This document shows, piece after piece, positions 1 through 6,645 of a stretch of 23,964 bases of DNA. The notes under the pieces were generated by a model that had not been told where the DNA came from, did no database searches, and saw only the letters and a list, made by a program, of their open reading frames with translations. Where the stretch lies: contig NHIV01000043.1 in NCBI GenBank assembly GCA_002170735.1, forward strand, positions 1 through 23,964, in the 5' to 3' direction. The stretch is from a bacterium TMED198 (GTDB lineage: Bacteria; Fidelibacterota; Marinisomatia; SCGC-AAA003-L08; D37C17). Both the position numbers and the translations under genes were made by a program. Each line of letters opens with the position of its first letter. Positions within the stretch are counted from its first letter, which is position 1.

Positions 1-2
1 CA

Positions 3-368
3 ACAGAAAAACATAAAGAAATATATCAAATTGTTTTAGACTCACAGTTGGCCGGCATTGCTGCTGCCAAAGCAGGCGTGACAGGAAAAGAGTTAGATGC
101 TGTCTGTAGGCAGGTTATTAAAGAGAACGGCTACGGAGACAACTTTATTCATTCCACGGGCCACGGCCTTGGCCTTGAAATTCATACATACCCTCGAATA
201 AGCCAGTTTAATGAAAAAAAATTACTTGAGAATTATATAATTACCATTGAACCTGGTATCTATATAGCAAACTGGGGTGGAGTAAGAATTGAAGATGATT
301 GTTTAATAAAAAAAGATGGCTGTATCCCTCTTAATAAATCTACTAAAGAAATGCTTGTTTTAAGCTGA
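3..368 (+). CDS. M24-family metallopeptidase, C-terminal part (Xaa-Pro aminopeptidase-like)
   Basis: The gene enters from the left edge of the window. The open frame runs from base 3 with no start in view, so only the last 121 residues are seen. It is the C-terminal half of a pita-bread (M24) catalytic domain. The HSTGHGLGLEIH segment holds the metal-binding histidine, TIEPGIYI holds a metal-binding glutamate, and GVRIEDD holds the last one. The order and spacing match Xaa-Pro aminopeptidase/prolidase and, less closely, methionine aminopeptidase. By family knowledge these are cytosolic dinuclear metal enzymes that release N-terminal residues before proline or split X-Pro dipeptides. The AGVTGKELDAVCR segment just upstream is also typical of PepP/PepQ proteins. 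The stop lies 3 bp before the next start, so the two genes are probably cotranscribed. The family is secure; the exact substrate cannot be told from this half. Confidence 0.85.
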   Translation, partial: TEKHKEIYQIVLDSQLAGIAAAKAGVTGKELDAVCRQVIKENGYGDNFIHSTGHGLGLEIHTYPRISQFNEKKLLENYIITIEPGIYIANWGGVRIEDDCLIKKDGCIPLNKSTKEMLVLS

Positions 369-371
369 TTT

Positions 372-1127
372 TTGAAATTCACTGACCCCTACCAAAACCC
401 GGCTCTTTATGATGCGCAATATTGGTGGAAAAAGAATGATTTAGAGCTGTGGAAATTTTTGGCTCATTCCTATAAAGTAAAAAATGTTTTAGAAATAGGA
501 TCAGGCACTGGAAGGGTCGGCATTTCTCTTTTAATGGATGGCTTTATATATTCTGGAGTTGAATTGTCGGTGATTTTTAATAGTTACTTTATAAAAAAAA
601 TCAATTCTTTGGGAATGAAGGCAAATGTTTATAATGAAAACTTTGAATCCTTTAATCTAAAAAAGAGATTTGATTTTATTTTATCGGCATTTAACACCTT
701 TAATCACTGTTTGAGTAAAAAATCGTTTGCCAAGATGCTTATTAATATTTCAAAACATCTAGATATTAAAGGAAGATTTGTTTTTGAGCTATTTGTTCCG
801 GATCCACTTGCTCTATACAGATCTCAATCATTAAAATTAGACTTAATGGAATATACCTGCCCTTCAACATATAAAAGCATCCAAATAAAAGAATCTATTA
901 GCTATAACCACATTAATCACATAATTAACGTTAGGTGGTATTATTATCAATCAAACACACTAATAAATAAAATAAAGTTTAATATGAAAGCCTGGCACCC
1001 AGAAACAGTGATAAATATGATTGATAATTCTCCTTTTATTATTGAAAAAATTATTGGTGATTATGATGGTGGAGATTTTAACTCACAAAGTAAAAAACAA
1101 ATATTTATATGCAAAAATGATTTTTAA
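372..1127 (+). CDS. Class I SAM-dependent methyltransferase
   Basis: A 251-residue protein with a Rossmann-type methyltransferase fold. Motif I, the glycine-rich SAM loop (VLEIGSGTGRVG), is at residues 39-50. The acidic residue ending strand beta-2 is probably E64 in SGVELS. The FDFILSAFNTFNH segment that follows corresponds to the motif of strand beta-4. The start is TTG at 372; no ATG lies nearby that would keep the N-terminus, and no Shine-Dalgarno sequence is visible. It lies 3 bp after the aminopeptidase, and the next frame opens directly after its stop. The sequence does not reveal the methyl acceptor (small molecule, protein or RNA), and the C-terminal half has no motif I can assign to a subfamily. 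The fold is confident; the function is open. Confidence 0.8.
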   Translation: MKFTDPYQNPALYDAQYWWKKNDLELWKFLAHSYKVKNVLEIGSGTGRVGISLLMDGFIYSGVELSVIFNSYFIKKINSLGMKANVYNENFESFNLKKRFDFILSAFNTFNHCLSKKSFAKMLINISKHLDIKGRFVFELFVPDPLALYRSQSLKLDLMEYTCPSTYKSIQIKESISYNHINHIINVRWYYYQSNTLINKIKFNMKAWHPETVINMIDNSPFIIEKIIGDYDGGDFNSQSKKQIFICKNDF

Positions 1128-1130
1128 TTG

Positions 1131-1136
1131 TATAAT
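1131..1136 (+). promoter_or_regulatory. Possible -10 element before the MarR gene
   Basis: A perfect TATAAT ends 6 bp before the ATG at 1143, so a transcript from it would start at or next to the start codon. No convincing -35 hexamer lies 16-18 bp upstream. In so AT-rich a genome the hexamer alone is weak evidence. Confidence 0.3.
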
Positions 1137-1142
1137 ACAACC

Positions 1143-1571
1143 ATGTCTCTATCAGAAAGTTTTATTCAAATTGCACTGTTTTCCAAAAAACTACTAGCAC
1201 GGTTTAGCGAAAAATATGACCTAACGCATCAACAGGTTGTTTTGCTACATAACATTCCTACTCTTGATGGAATTTCTATTTCTGAACTTTCAAATCGTCT
1301 CGGTGTTGACATCAGCACCCTTAGCAGAAACCTAAAAAAAATGGAAGAAAAAAAACTTACGACAAGAAGTAAATGTGTTAATGATAACAGGGTCTATAAA
1401 GTTTTTATCACAACAAAAGCTGAGGAAATTGTCAGTCTAGTCTTGAATGATTTTGATCTTTCAATGTCGAAAATATTAGACTCAATGCAGCTTTCTACTT
1501 CTTCTTCCTTTACTCAAAAAATTGAAAGTATTAGTTGGGAGCTTTACAAATTAACAAATGATAAAAAATAG
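1143..1571 (+). CDS. MarR-family winged-helix transcriptional regulator
   Basis: A 142-residue protein with the MarR layout: an N-terminal dimer helix, a helix-turn-helix (ISISELSNRLGVDISTLSRN) and a wing ending in DNRVYKVFIT, the place of the family's D-x-R-x4-L-T signature, then C-terminal dimerisation helices. MarR proteins bind palindromic operators as dimers and usually repress their own or adjacent genes in response to small ligands. The ligand here is unknown. The frame can also be read from a TTG at 1128, directly after the methyltransferase stop. I prefer ATG 1143: the family N-terminus fits, and a perfect TATAAT lies 6 bp upstream of it, which would give a leaderless mRNA. The 3' end overlaps mutY by 14 bp, so the regulator and the repair gene are translationally coupled. 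Confidence 0.82.
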   Translation: MSLSESFIQIALFSKKLLARFSEKYDLTHQQVVLLHNIPTLDGISISELSNRLGVDISTLSRNLKKMEEKKLTTRSKCVNDNRVYKVFITTKAEEIVSLVLNDFDLSMSKILDSMQLSTSSSFTQKIESISWELYKLTNDKK

Positions 1572-2619
1572 TCTCTCCAAAATGCTGATCGATTGGTACG
1601 TTAAACAAAAAATATCTCTTCCCTGGAGGGACTTGAACCCTAATTTGTATAGAACGTGGATTTCTGAAATAATGCTTCAACAGAGCCAGGTTAAGACGGT
1701 TATTCCATACTTTAATAGCTGGTTCAAAAAATTTCCTGATATTACAAGTCTGGCTAATGCAACTATAGATGAAGTTTTAAAGTCCTGGGAAGGTCTTGGT
1801 TACTATAGAAGGGCTCATTATATACATAAAGCAAGTAAATTAATTATCAAGAAGCATAATGGAAAAATTCCTGATACATATGTTGAGCTTATTAAGGTTC
1901 CAGGAATAGGCGACTATACAGCCTCAGCAATACTTGGCATTGGACACAACCTCCCCTTCTTTGCCGTTGATGGAAATTTCATTAGAGTGTTTAGTAGGGT
2001 TTTTAAAATCAAGGGCTCTAAATCAAAACTTACAAAACAAATTAAAAAGAATCTTTCTCAAAGGGCAATAATTGATTTTGCTTCTTTTAATCAAGCTGTG
2101 ATGGATTTAGGTAGAACCATTTGCAGACCAATTCCAGCTTGTAGCCTTTGTCCTATTTCTATTGAATGTTTGGCCCACAAACACTTACAAACGGATAAAT
2201 ACCCTCAAAAATCAATTAAAAAAAACAAACCTAACTATAATGTGGTTGTTGGTATAATTTATAAAAAAGATAATTTTATTATTACTCAGCGAAAGAATGA
2301 GGGCCTTCTTGGGGGTCTTTGGGAGCTTCCTGGTGGAAAGATTAAAAAGGGAGAAACCCGAGAAAATGCACTGATAAGAGAAATTAGAGAAGAGCTTAAC
2401 ATTACTATAGATATTAAAAAAAAACTTCCTGAGATTAGGCATGAGTATTCTCATTTTAAGGTTAAAATTTATCCTTATATTTGTTCTTATAATGGCGGAA
2501 AGGTTGCCCTTGTTGGGCCTGTTGCCTGGGGTTGGATGAATATGAATGAGGTGAAAACTAAAAGCTTTCCAAAGGCTACCCACAAAGTTTTTAATTTAAT
2601 GGATAATGTTTCTTTATGA
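1558..2619 (+). CDS. mutY: A/G-specific adenine glycosylase MutY
   Basis: A 353-residue DNA repair glycosylase that removes adenine mispaired with 8-oxoguanine (or guanine), close to the usual ~350 length. Residues 1-205 form the helix-hairpin-helix catalytic domain: E37 in SEIMLQQSQV is the catalytic acid, VPGIGDYTASAI (114-125) is the hairpin, and D138 in VDGN is the catalytic aspartate. Both acids fall at the E. coli positions. Four cysteines (189, 195, 198, 204) should hold the 4Fe-4S cluster, but their spacing is C-X5-C-X2-C-X5-C, with one residue fewer than the usual first X6. Residues 228-350 form the MutT/Nudix-like domain that recognises oxoG, with HEYSHF as the likely FSH-type recognition loop. 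Its Nudix box (260-280) appears almost complete, with G260, E266, R274, E275, E278 and E279. The start overlaps the MarR gene by 14 bp, and the stop overlaps plsC as ATGA. Confidence 0.95.
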   Translation: MIKNSLSKMLIDWYVKQKISLPWRDLNPNLYRTWISEIMLQQSQVKTVIPYFNSWFKKFPDITSLANATIDEVLKSWEGLGYYRRAHYIHKASKLIIKKHNGKIPDTYVELIKVPGIGDYTASAILGIGHNLPFFAVDGNFIRVFSRVFKIKGSKSKLTKQIKKNLSQRAIIDFASFNQAVMDLGRTICRPIPACSLCPISIECLAHKHLQTDKYPQKSIKKNKPNYNVVVGIIYKKDNFIITQRKNEGLLGGLWELPGGKIKKGETRENALIREIREELNITIDIKKKLPEIRHEYSHFKVKIYPYICSYNGGKVALVGPVAWGWMNMNEVKTKSFPKATHKVFNLMDNVSL

Positions 2620-3296
2620 TTTTTTTTAATTACATACGACTGATAGCTGGTGGCCTTGTGTTTGTTTTTTTTAGCATTCCAATGTTTGTTCTTTCTTTTG
2701 TAAAAAAAGATTGGATATATCCTCTCTCATCAATTGTTGGGAGGACTGTATTAAAGGTTTTGGGGGTTCGTTTGTGTGTTGAAGGCTCTTTTCCTTCAGG
2801 AGGACCATATATTATAATGTTTAACCATTCCTCTTTTATTGATGCTTTTATATTTCCGGCAATTGTAGAAGGCAAGTATACCGGAGTTACAGCCAAAGAA
2901 AACTTTCACATTCCTGTTTTTTCACAAATTCTAAGACGGTACAATATTATTCCGATTGATAGAAAAAACATTAAAACAGCAATTCGAAGCCTCAAAAAAG
3001 CTGAGAAATATTTAAATGAGGGTTTTCATTTAGGCTTGTTGCCTGAGGGGTCAAGATCTAAAAATGGATCTTTACGCCCTTTTAAAAAGGGCGGTTTTCA
3101 CCTTGCTGTGCACTCTCAAAAATCTATTCTTCCAATTGGCATTAATGGGGCTTTTGAATATAAAGCTAAGCTATCATATAAACTTAGACCTGGAAAAGTG
3201 GTTGTAAAAATTGGCAATCCAATACCAATTAAAAAAGACGAAACAATTGAGGGCCTTCTAGGCAAAACATATGAGGCCATTCAAAAGCTACGCTAA
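2616..3296 (+). CDS. plsC: 1-acyl-sn-glycerol-3-phosphate acyltransferase (PlsC/LPLAT family)
   Basis: A 226-residue membrane-associated acyltransferase, a typical length for the family. It would transfer an acyl chain to lysophosphatidic acid to make phosphatidic acid in phospholipid synthesis. One hydrophobic segment at about residues 8-30 should anchor it to the inner membrane. The four family blocks appear in order: NHSSFID (70-76, the HX4D catalytic pair H71/D76), IPIDRKN (112-118), LPEGSRS (142-148, acceptor phosphate binding) and ILPIGING (171-178). The start shares ATGA with the mutY stop. The 3' end overlaps the convergent membrane-protein gene by 4 bp, so the two operons end in each other with no room for a separate terminator. 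The family is secure. A relative acting on another lysolipid or an ornithine lipid cannot be excluded. Confidence 0.88.
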   Translation: MIFFNYIRLIAGGLVFVFFSIPMFVLSFVKKDWIYPLSSIVGRTVLKVLGVRLCVEGSFPSGGPYIIMFNHSSFIDAFIFPAIVEGKYTGVTAKENFHIPVFSQILRRYNIIPIDRKNIKTAIRSLKKAEKYLNEGFHLGLLPEGSRSKNGSLRPFKKGGFHLAVHSQKSILPIGINGAFEYKAKLSYKLRPGKVVVKIGNPIPIKKDETIEGLLGKTYEAIQKLR

Positions 3297-4006
3297 AGTT
3301 TGTTTAGGTTTCTAAAATAAAGGCAAGGCAGCAGGATCGTTAGTGGTAGAAAAAAAAACGTTACTATATTAGGCAGGTATCCTAAAACTATCAAAATCAA
3401 AAACATAGGAACAAGCTGTAAGGTTTTTCCTTTTGTGAGTTGATATGATAAAGATAATGCTTCTACATTGTTGGCTGGTGACGCTCGATCAACAATAAAA
3501 TAAGGAACAAAGAAAAACCTAAGTGATATATAAAGAAACATCAAGCTTGAAACTGACAAAAATAAAGTATCTATTACACTCAATGAGGTGGCAATTTTCT
3601 CAATCGAATCTATTGTGTTCTGTAAGCTGCCTAATGATAGGTTTAAAATGTTTTTATTATAGATTAACATAATAGTTGGAAAGAAAACTAACGCTCCAAA
3701 AACAGCAATTATAGCTATTGAAAACAGATAAGATAATAAAAAATCAAACTGCTTATAAATTTGTGATGGTTCGAAGCTATCTTTATCAATTATCTGCAGA
3801 CAACATTTAATTATTCCTAACGATATGCCCGCTTGTAATAAAAATACAACTATATAAAAAACAACTGATCTAATGTTGTTTTGTGAAAAACCTTGTCCTA
3901 TATTTAATAAAAGGAAGGCTGAAATTTGTGATATTAAAACACAAAACAATAAATTAAAATAATGTTTTTTAAGAATTTCAAGTGTCTTATTATAAATGAC
4001 GGCCAT
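3293..4006 (-). CDS. Multi-pass membrane protein of unknown function (DUF975/YciC-like)
   Basis: The only clear gene on the minus strand: 237 residues, largely hydrophobic. About six membrane segments can be drawn, near residues 17-36, 47-65, 88-115, 146-172, 196-210 and 212-230. Before the last pair lies VEALSLSYQLTKGKTLQL (181-198). This resembles the amphipathic 'ALk-S..l.kG' stretch shared by DUF975, YciC/UPF0259 and the membrane domains fused to glycerophosphodiesterases. Those are poorly understood integral membrane proteins, and no catalytic residues are seen. ATG at 4006 is read away from the dapF-like gene, leaving a 33-bp divergent gap. The stop (TAG on the minus strand) overlaps the plsC stop. 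No function is proposed. Confidence 0.7.
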   Translation of the reverse strand: MAVIYNKTLEILKKHYFNLLFCVLISQISAFLLLNIGQGFSQNNIRSVVFYIVVFLLQAGISLGIIKCCLQIIDKDSFEPSQIYKQFDFLLSYLFSIAIIAVFGALVFFPTIMLIYNKNILNLSLGSLQNTIDSIEKIATSLSVIDTLFLSVSSLMFLYISLRFFFVPYFIVDRASPANNVEALSLSYQLTKGKTLQLVPMFLILIVLGYLPNIVTFFFLPLTILLPCLYFRNLNKL

Positions 4007-4039
4007 CTTAATACAAGTAAATTACCCTGATTTGTTAAT
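4007..4039. promoter_or_regulatory. Short divergent intergenic region
   Basis: Only 33 bp separate the minus-strand membrane-protein start (4006) from the TTG start of the dapF-like gene (4040). Both genes must take their promoters from here or from each other's 5' ends, so the transcripts are leaderless or their promoters overlap. I see no consensus -35/-10 pair in either direction. Confidence 0.35.
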
Positions 4040-4822
4040 TTGAATAATATAATAAAATACTCAAAAGCCAACGGAACAGGAAATAGTTTTATAATTGTTC
4101 TTGAAAGGGGGTCTTCTGATGCTTTTTCTAAAACCTATATACAACAAATCTGTAATTATAAATCTAGTAATAGATATGATGGTTTTATTGTTGTCACCTT
4201 TCAAAACCAGCTATATCATCTAGACTATTATAATTGTGATGGTAGCTGGGAATCTCTTTGTATAAATGGATTAAGGTGCGTTGCTGCAATATTAAATAAA
4301 AAAAAACTGGTTGATAATAAATTCGTTTTATCAGCTGGCGATGGAATACACAAAGTCAACATAGAGGATTTAAACAATATAAGCGTTTCTATGCACAAAC
4401 CTGTTTTTGTTCAAAAAAACATATTTGCTTTTGGATGTAAGGGTAATTTTATTAATTCTGGTGCTAAACACTTTGTAACTGAAAGTAGCACCCTTCTTCA
4501 TAAAAATGTTTTAAATATAGGGAGAAAAATCAGACATTCTAAAGTTCACTTTCCGGAAGGTGTAAATGTTAATTTTTACAAGATAATAGAAAAAAATATT
4601 ATAGAAATAATGACATATGAAAAAGGTATAGAAGATGTTGTGTTGTCCTGTGCCTCTGGTGCCGTTGCGGCCTGCTATGATGCCCATCAAAATGATTTAA
4701 TAGAAAGCCCTTGCACGATTAAAGTTCTTGGTGGTGTGCTTTTTTGCAAGTTTAATGCAGATTGGAGCAACGTTTGGCTTTCTGGTCCAGTAGAAATTGA
4801 AGCAATAGATGTATATTATTGA
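4040..4822 (+). CDS. dapF: Diaminopimelate epimerase-like protein (divergent DapF)
   Basis: A 260-residue protein with the double-domain layout of diaminopimelate epimerase. That enzyme turns LL- into meso-diaminopimelate for lysine and peptidoglycan synthesis using two cysteines. The N-terminal signature KANGTGNSFI stands where K-x-x-G-x-G-N-D-F-I is usual. C74 lies in NCDGSWESLCINGLRC, where the family has CGNGxRC, and C204 lies in GIEDVVLSCASGA, where it has ETxACGTGA. SGAKHFV (140-146) fits the conserved G-x-P-H-x-V block, and Y193-E194-K195-G196 replaces YERG. Both catalytic cysteines are therefore kept, but several glycines and the ET around them are changed. It may be a fast-evolving DapF or a relative with another substrate. 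The start is TTG at 4040, since no ATG would keep the first strand. No Shine-Dalgarno sequence is visible. Confidence 0.72.
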   Translation: MNNIIKYSKANGTGNSFIIVLERGSSDAFSKTYIQQICNYKSSNRYDGFIVVTFQNQLYHLDYYNCDGSWESLCINGLRCVAAILNKKKLVDNKFVLSAGDGIHKVNIEDLNNISVSMHKPVFVQKNIFAFGCKGNFINSGAKHFVTESSTLLHKNVLNIGRKIRHSKVHFPEGVNVNFYKIIEKNIIEIMTYEKGIEDVVLSCASGAVAACYDAHQNDLIESPCTIKVLGGVLFCKFNADWSNVWLSGPVEIEAIDVYY

Positions 4823-4877
4823 TTTTTTAAAGCTTAAATATTAATAAATTATCCATGTGTGTTTCTTAAATAAAAAC

Positions 4878-4883
4878 TATAAT
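4878..4883 (+). promoter_or_regulatory. Possible -10 element before the PfkB-type kinase
   Basis: TATAAT lies 19 bp before the ATG at 4903, in the 80-bp gap after the dapF-like gene. It would start transcription near 4890 and give a 5' leader of about 13 nt. The -35 region (TGTGTG or so) is poor. If real, it would drive the pfkB-queF pair and perhaps the run from rpmH onward. Confidence 0.3.
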
Positions 4884-4902
4884 CTTCAATGAAATTAATA
4901 TT

Positions 4903-5781
4903 ATGTCTTCTATAATTACTGTTGGATCAGTTGCGCTGGATAGCATAGAAACTCACAACAATAGCGTTCAGTCTATTGTTGGGGGCTCTGCAACATATTT
5001 TTCTATAGCCGCAAGTTTGTTTGCTTCTGTTAAGGTGGTGGGCATTGTAGGTGAAGACTTCCCTGAAAAAGGTATAAATATATTTAAAAACAATAATATT
5101 AATATTGACAATCTTGAGAGGGCCAAAGGAACAACTTTTAAGTGGTCATGTAAATATAATTCAGACTTCAGCCACAGAGAAACGCTTTCAACTAATTTGG
5201 GTGTGTTTGAAAGCTTTAACCCCTCTCAAATCATAGGAGAAGAAGAAAATGATATTCTATTTCTTGCCAATATACATCCTTCCCTTCAAAAACAAATCAT
5301 CAATATTAGTAATAAAAAAAAGTTAATAGCCTGTGATACTATGAATCTTTGGATTGATAACAATTTAGATGATTTGCATGGTGTTTTATCTTATATAGAT
5401 TTATTTTTTTTAAATGAAGAGGAGGCTTTTATGATGAGCAAATCTACCAGCCTAATTGATTGTTTTAAACACATCTCCATGCTAGGGCCAAACAATATTG
5501 TTATTAAATTGGGTGAGCGTGGGTGCGCTGTGTTTGAAAGTGGGAAAATTACAAAAATGTCGCCACACCCAGTAAAAACTGTGATAGACCCCACAGGGGC
5601 TGGAGATTGTTTTGCTGGCGGTGTTTTAGGATATATGGCCCATTCTAATTCTACCTTAATTGATGCCATTGATTACGGATCAGCTGTTGCTTCATGTGCC
5701 ATAGAAGGGTTTGGTGTTGACAACCTGCTGTCTGTAACCGCTGAGGACATAGTGGGCCGCGTTAACAGCTTAAGGGAATAG
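4903..5781 (+). CDS. PfkB-family carbohydrate/nucleoside kinase
   Basis: A 292-residue member of the ribokinase/PfkB fold, the usual length. The N-terminal signature is GGSATYFSIAASLF (27-40), which normally contacts the sugar. The C-terminal signature is DPTGAGDCFAGG (229-240), with D235 as the catalytic base and the GAGD anion hole. The family moves a phosphate from ATP to a hydroxymethyl group of sugars or nucleosides such as ribose, fructose, adenosine or 2-keto-3-deoxygluconate. The sequence does not let me choose among these. ATG 4903 starts 80 bp after the previous stop, and queF follows after 3 bp, so the pair is cotranscribed. An earlier ATG at 4889 is out of frame. Confidence 0.87.
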   Translation: MSSIITVGSVALDSIETHNNSVQSIVGGSATYFSIAASLFASVKVVGIVGEDFPEKGINIFKNNNINIDNLERAKGTTFKWSCKYNSDFSHRETLSTNLGVFESFNPSQIIGEEENDILFLANIHPSLQKQIINISNKKKLIACDTMNLWIDNNLDDLHGVLSYIDLFFLNEEEAFMMSKSTSLIDCFKHISMLGPNNIVIKLGERGCAVFESGKITKMSPHPVKTVIDPTGAGDCFAGGVLGYMAHSNSTLIDAIDYGSAVASCAIEGFGVDNLLSVTAEDIVGRVNSLRE

Positions 5782-5784
5782 ATC

Positions 5785-6141
5785 GTGGATAAACCTTTAT
5801 TTTCAGATTTAGAAATTGTTGACAACCAATACGGGCAAAGAGATTATGAGGTTAAAATTAACATTCCAGAGTTTAATTGTATCTGCCCAAGGACCTCATT
5901 GCCAGATTTTGCAACAATAAAAATTAAATATATTCCTAATAATTGGATTGTAGAGCTTAAATCTTTAAAACTATATATTGTAAAATACAGAACCATTGGT
6001 ATCTTTCATGAAAACGTAACTAATAAAATTTTAGATGATTTTGTTAAGGCCGCTCAACCAAAAGTTATTGAAGTAGAGGGAATATTCAAAGCACGTGGTG
6101 GAATAGATACAACTGTACTGTGCCGTTGGCCTGAAAAATAA
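5785..6141 (+). CDS. queF: NADPH-dependent 7-cyano-7-deazaguanine reductase (QueF, short YkvM type)
   Basis: A 118-residue unimodular QueF, shorter than the ~165-residue B. subtilis enzyme. It reduces the nitrile of preQ0 to the amine of preQ1, the last free-base step before queuine-type insertion into tRNA at G34. C34 in CICPRTSLPDF is the nucleophile that forms the thioimide. D41, seven residues on, is the proton donor, the same spacing as C55/D62 in B. subtilis. ELKSLKLY (57-64) is the QueF motif that binds NADPH. F74-H75-E76 is the substrate-binding pair region. The start is GTG 5785, 3 bp after the kinase stop, with a weak GGGA upstream. No preQ1 riboswitch can fit in that gap. No other queuosine gene is in view. 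Confidence 0.93.
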   Translation: MDKPLFSDLEIVDNQYGQRDYEVKINIPEFNCICPRTSLPDFATIKIKYIPNNWIVELKSLKLYIVKYRTIGIFHENVTNKILDDFVKAAQPKVIEVEGIFKARGGIDTTVLCRWPEK

Positions 6142-6201
6142 ACCCTTTTATAGTCTTTTGAAAAAAACGTATATTACATTCCTTAAATTTGGAATTGTAT
6201 T

Positions 6202-6336
6202 ATGAAGGTGACAATAAAGTATACGAATAGAAAGCGAAAAAACAAGCATGGCTTTAAAAAAAGAATGTCGACTAAAAATGGTCGCGCCCTTCTTGCTAGA
6301 CGAAGAAGAAAAGGAAGAAAAGTTATATCTGCCTAA
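6202..6336 (+). CDS. rpmH: 50S ribosomal protein bL34
   Basis: A 44-residue, very basic protein ([20 protein letters not shown] at the N-terminus). It has the bL34 core in which [19 protein letters not shown] follows the KHGF segment. bL34 sits in the large ribosomal subunit near the exit tunnel. The usual N-terminus is MKRTYQPSNRKRxxxHGF; here the first half is altered (VTIKYTN), but the [10 protein letters not shown] block is exact in pattern. ATG 6202 follows a 60-bp gap, and rnpA starts on the base after its stop. This rpmH-rnpA-yidC-mnmE-mnmG order is one of the most conserved in bacteria and is often near the origin. Confidence 0.93.
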   Translation: MKVTIKYTNRKRKNKHGFKKRMSTKNGRALLARRRRKGRKVISA

Positions 6337-6645
6337 TTGAAATTTTCTATTTCATCAAAAGATTTTAAAAATATTTTTGCAAAGGGCCAATCGCTTAAAA
6401 CTGGTGATTTGCTTTTTAAATATATAGAAAGTACTTCCCCTCAAATCGGGTTTGTTGTTTCTAGAAAATATGGAAATGCCATTCAACGAAACAAATTTAA
6501 AAGGCGTTGTCGGGAGATCTTTTATGAAAAAATCAAACAGGGCATGAAGTTGCAGGTAGTTATTATACCAAAGGACAAAAATATCGATTATTCTGAAATA
6601 AAAAAATCAATTAATTCTTTTCTTGGGGAATCTTCTCGTGTCTGA
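6337..6645 (+). CDS. rnpA: Ribonuclease P protein component
   Basis: A 102-residue basic protein, slightly shorter than the usual 110-120. It is the protein subunit that helps the RNase P RNA cut 5' leaders from pre-tRNAs. The RNR signature is present as QRNKFKRRCRE (residues 50-60), after GFVVSRKYGNAI, which matches the conserved strand and loop before it. The start is TTG at 6337, immediately after the rpmH TAA, so translation is probably by re-initiation. The 3' end overlaps yidC by 8 bp if yidC starts at GTG 6638. Family and context agree. Confidence 0.92.
   Translation: MKFSISSKDFKNIFAKGQSLKTGDLLFKYIESTSPQIGFVVSRKYGNAIQRNKFKRRCREIFYEKIKQGMKLQVVIIPKDKNIDYSEIKKSINSFLGESSRV

Noticed and set aside
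5782..5784. preQ1 riboswitch before queF
   Set aside because: The gap to the previous gene is 3 bp, so no aptamer fits.
5784..5792. CGTGGATAA, the complement of TTATCCACG, one mismatch from a DnaA box
   Set aside because: It is single, lies at the queF start, and several single-mismatch hits are expected by chance in 24 kb; there is no cluster. TTATCCATG near 4848 fits even less well.
6142..6201. oriC between queF and rpmH, where many genomes have the dnaA-rpmH origin
   Set aside because: The gap is only 60 bp, has no DnaA box and no dnaA gene beside it.
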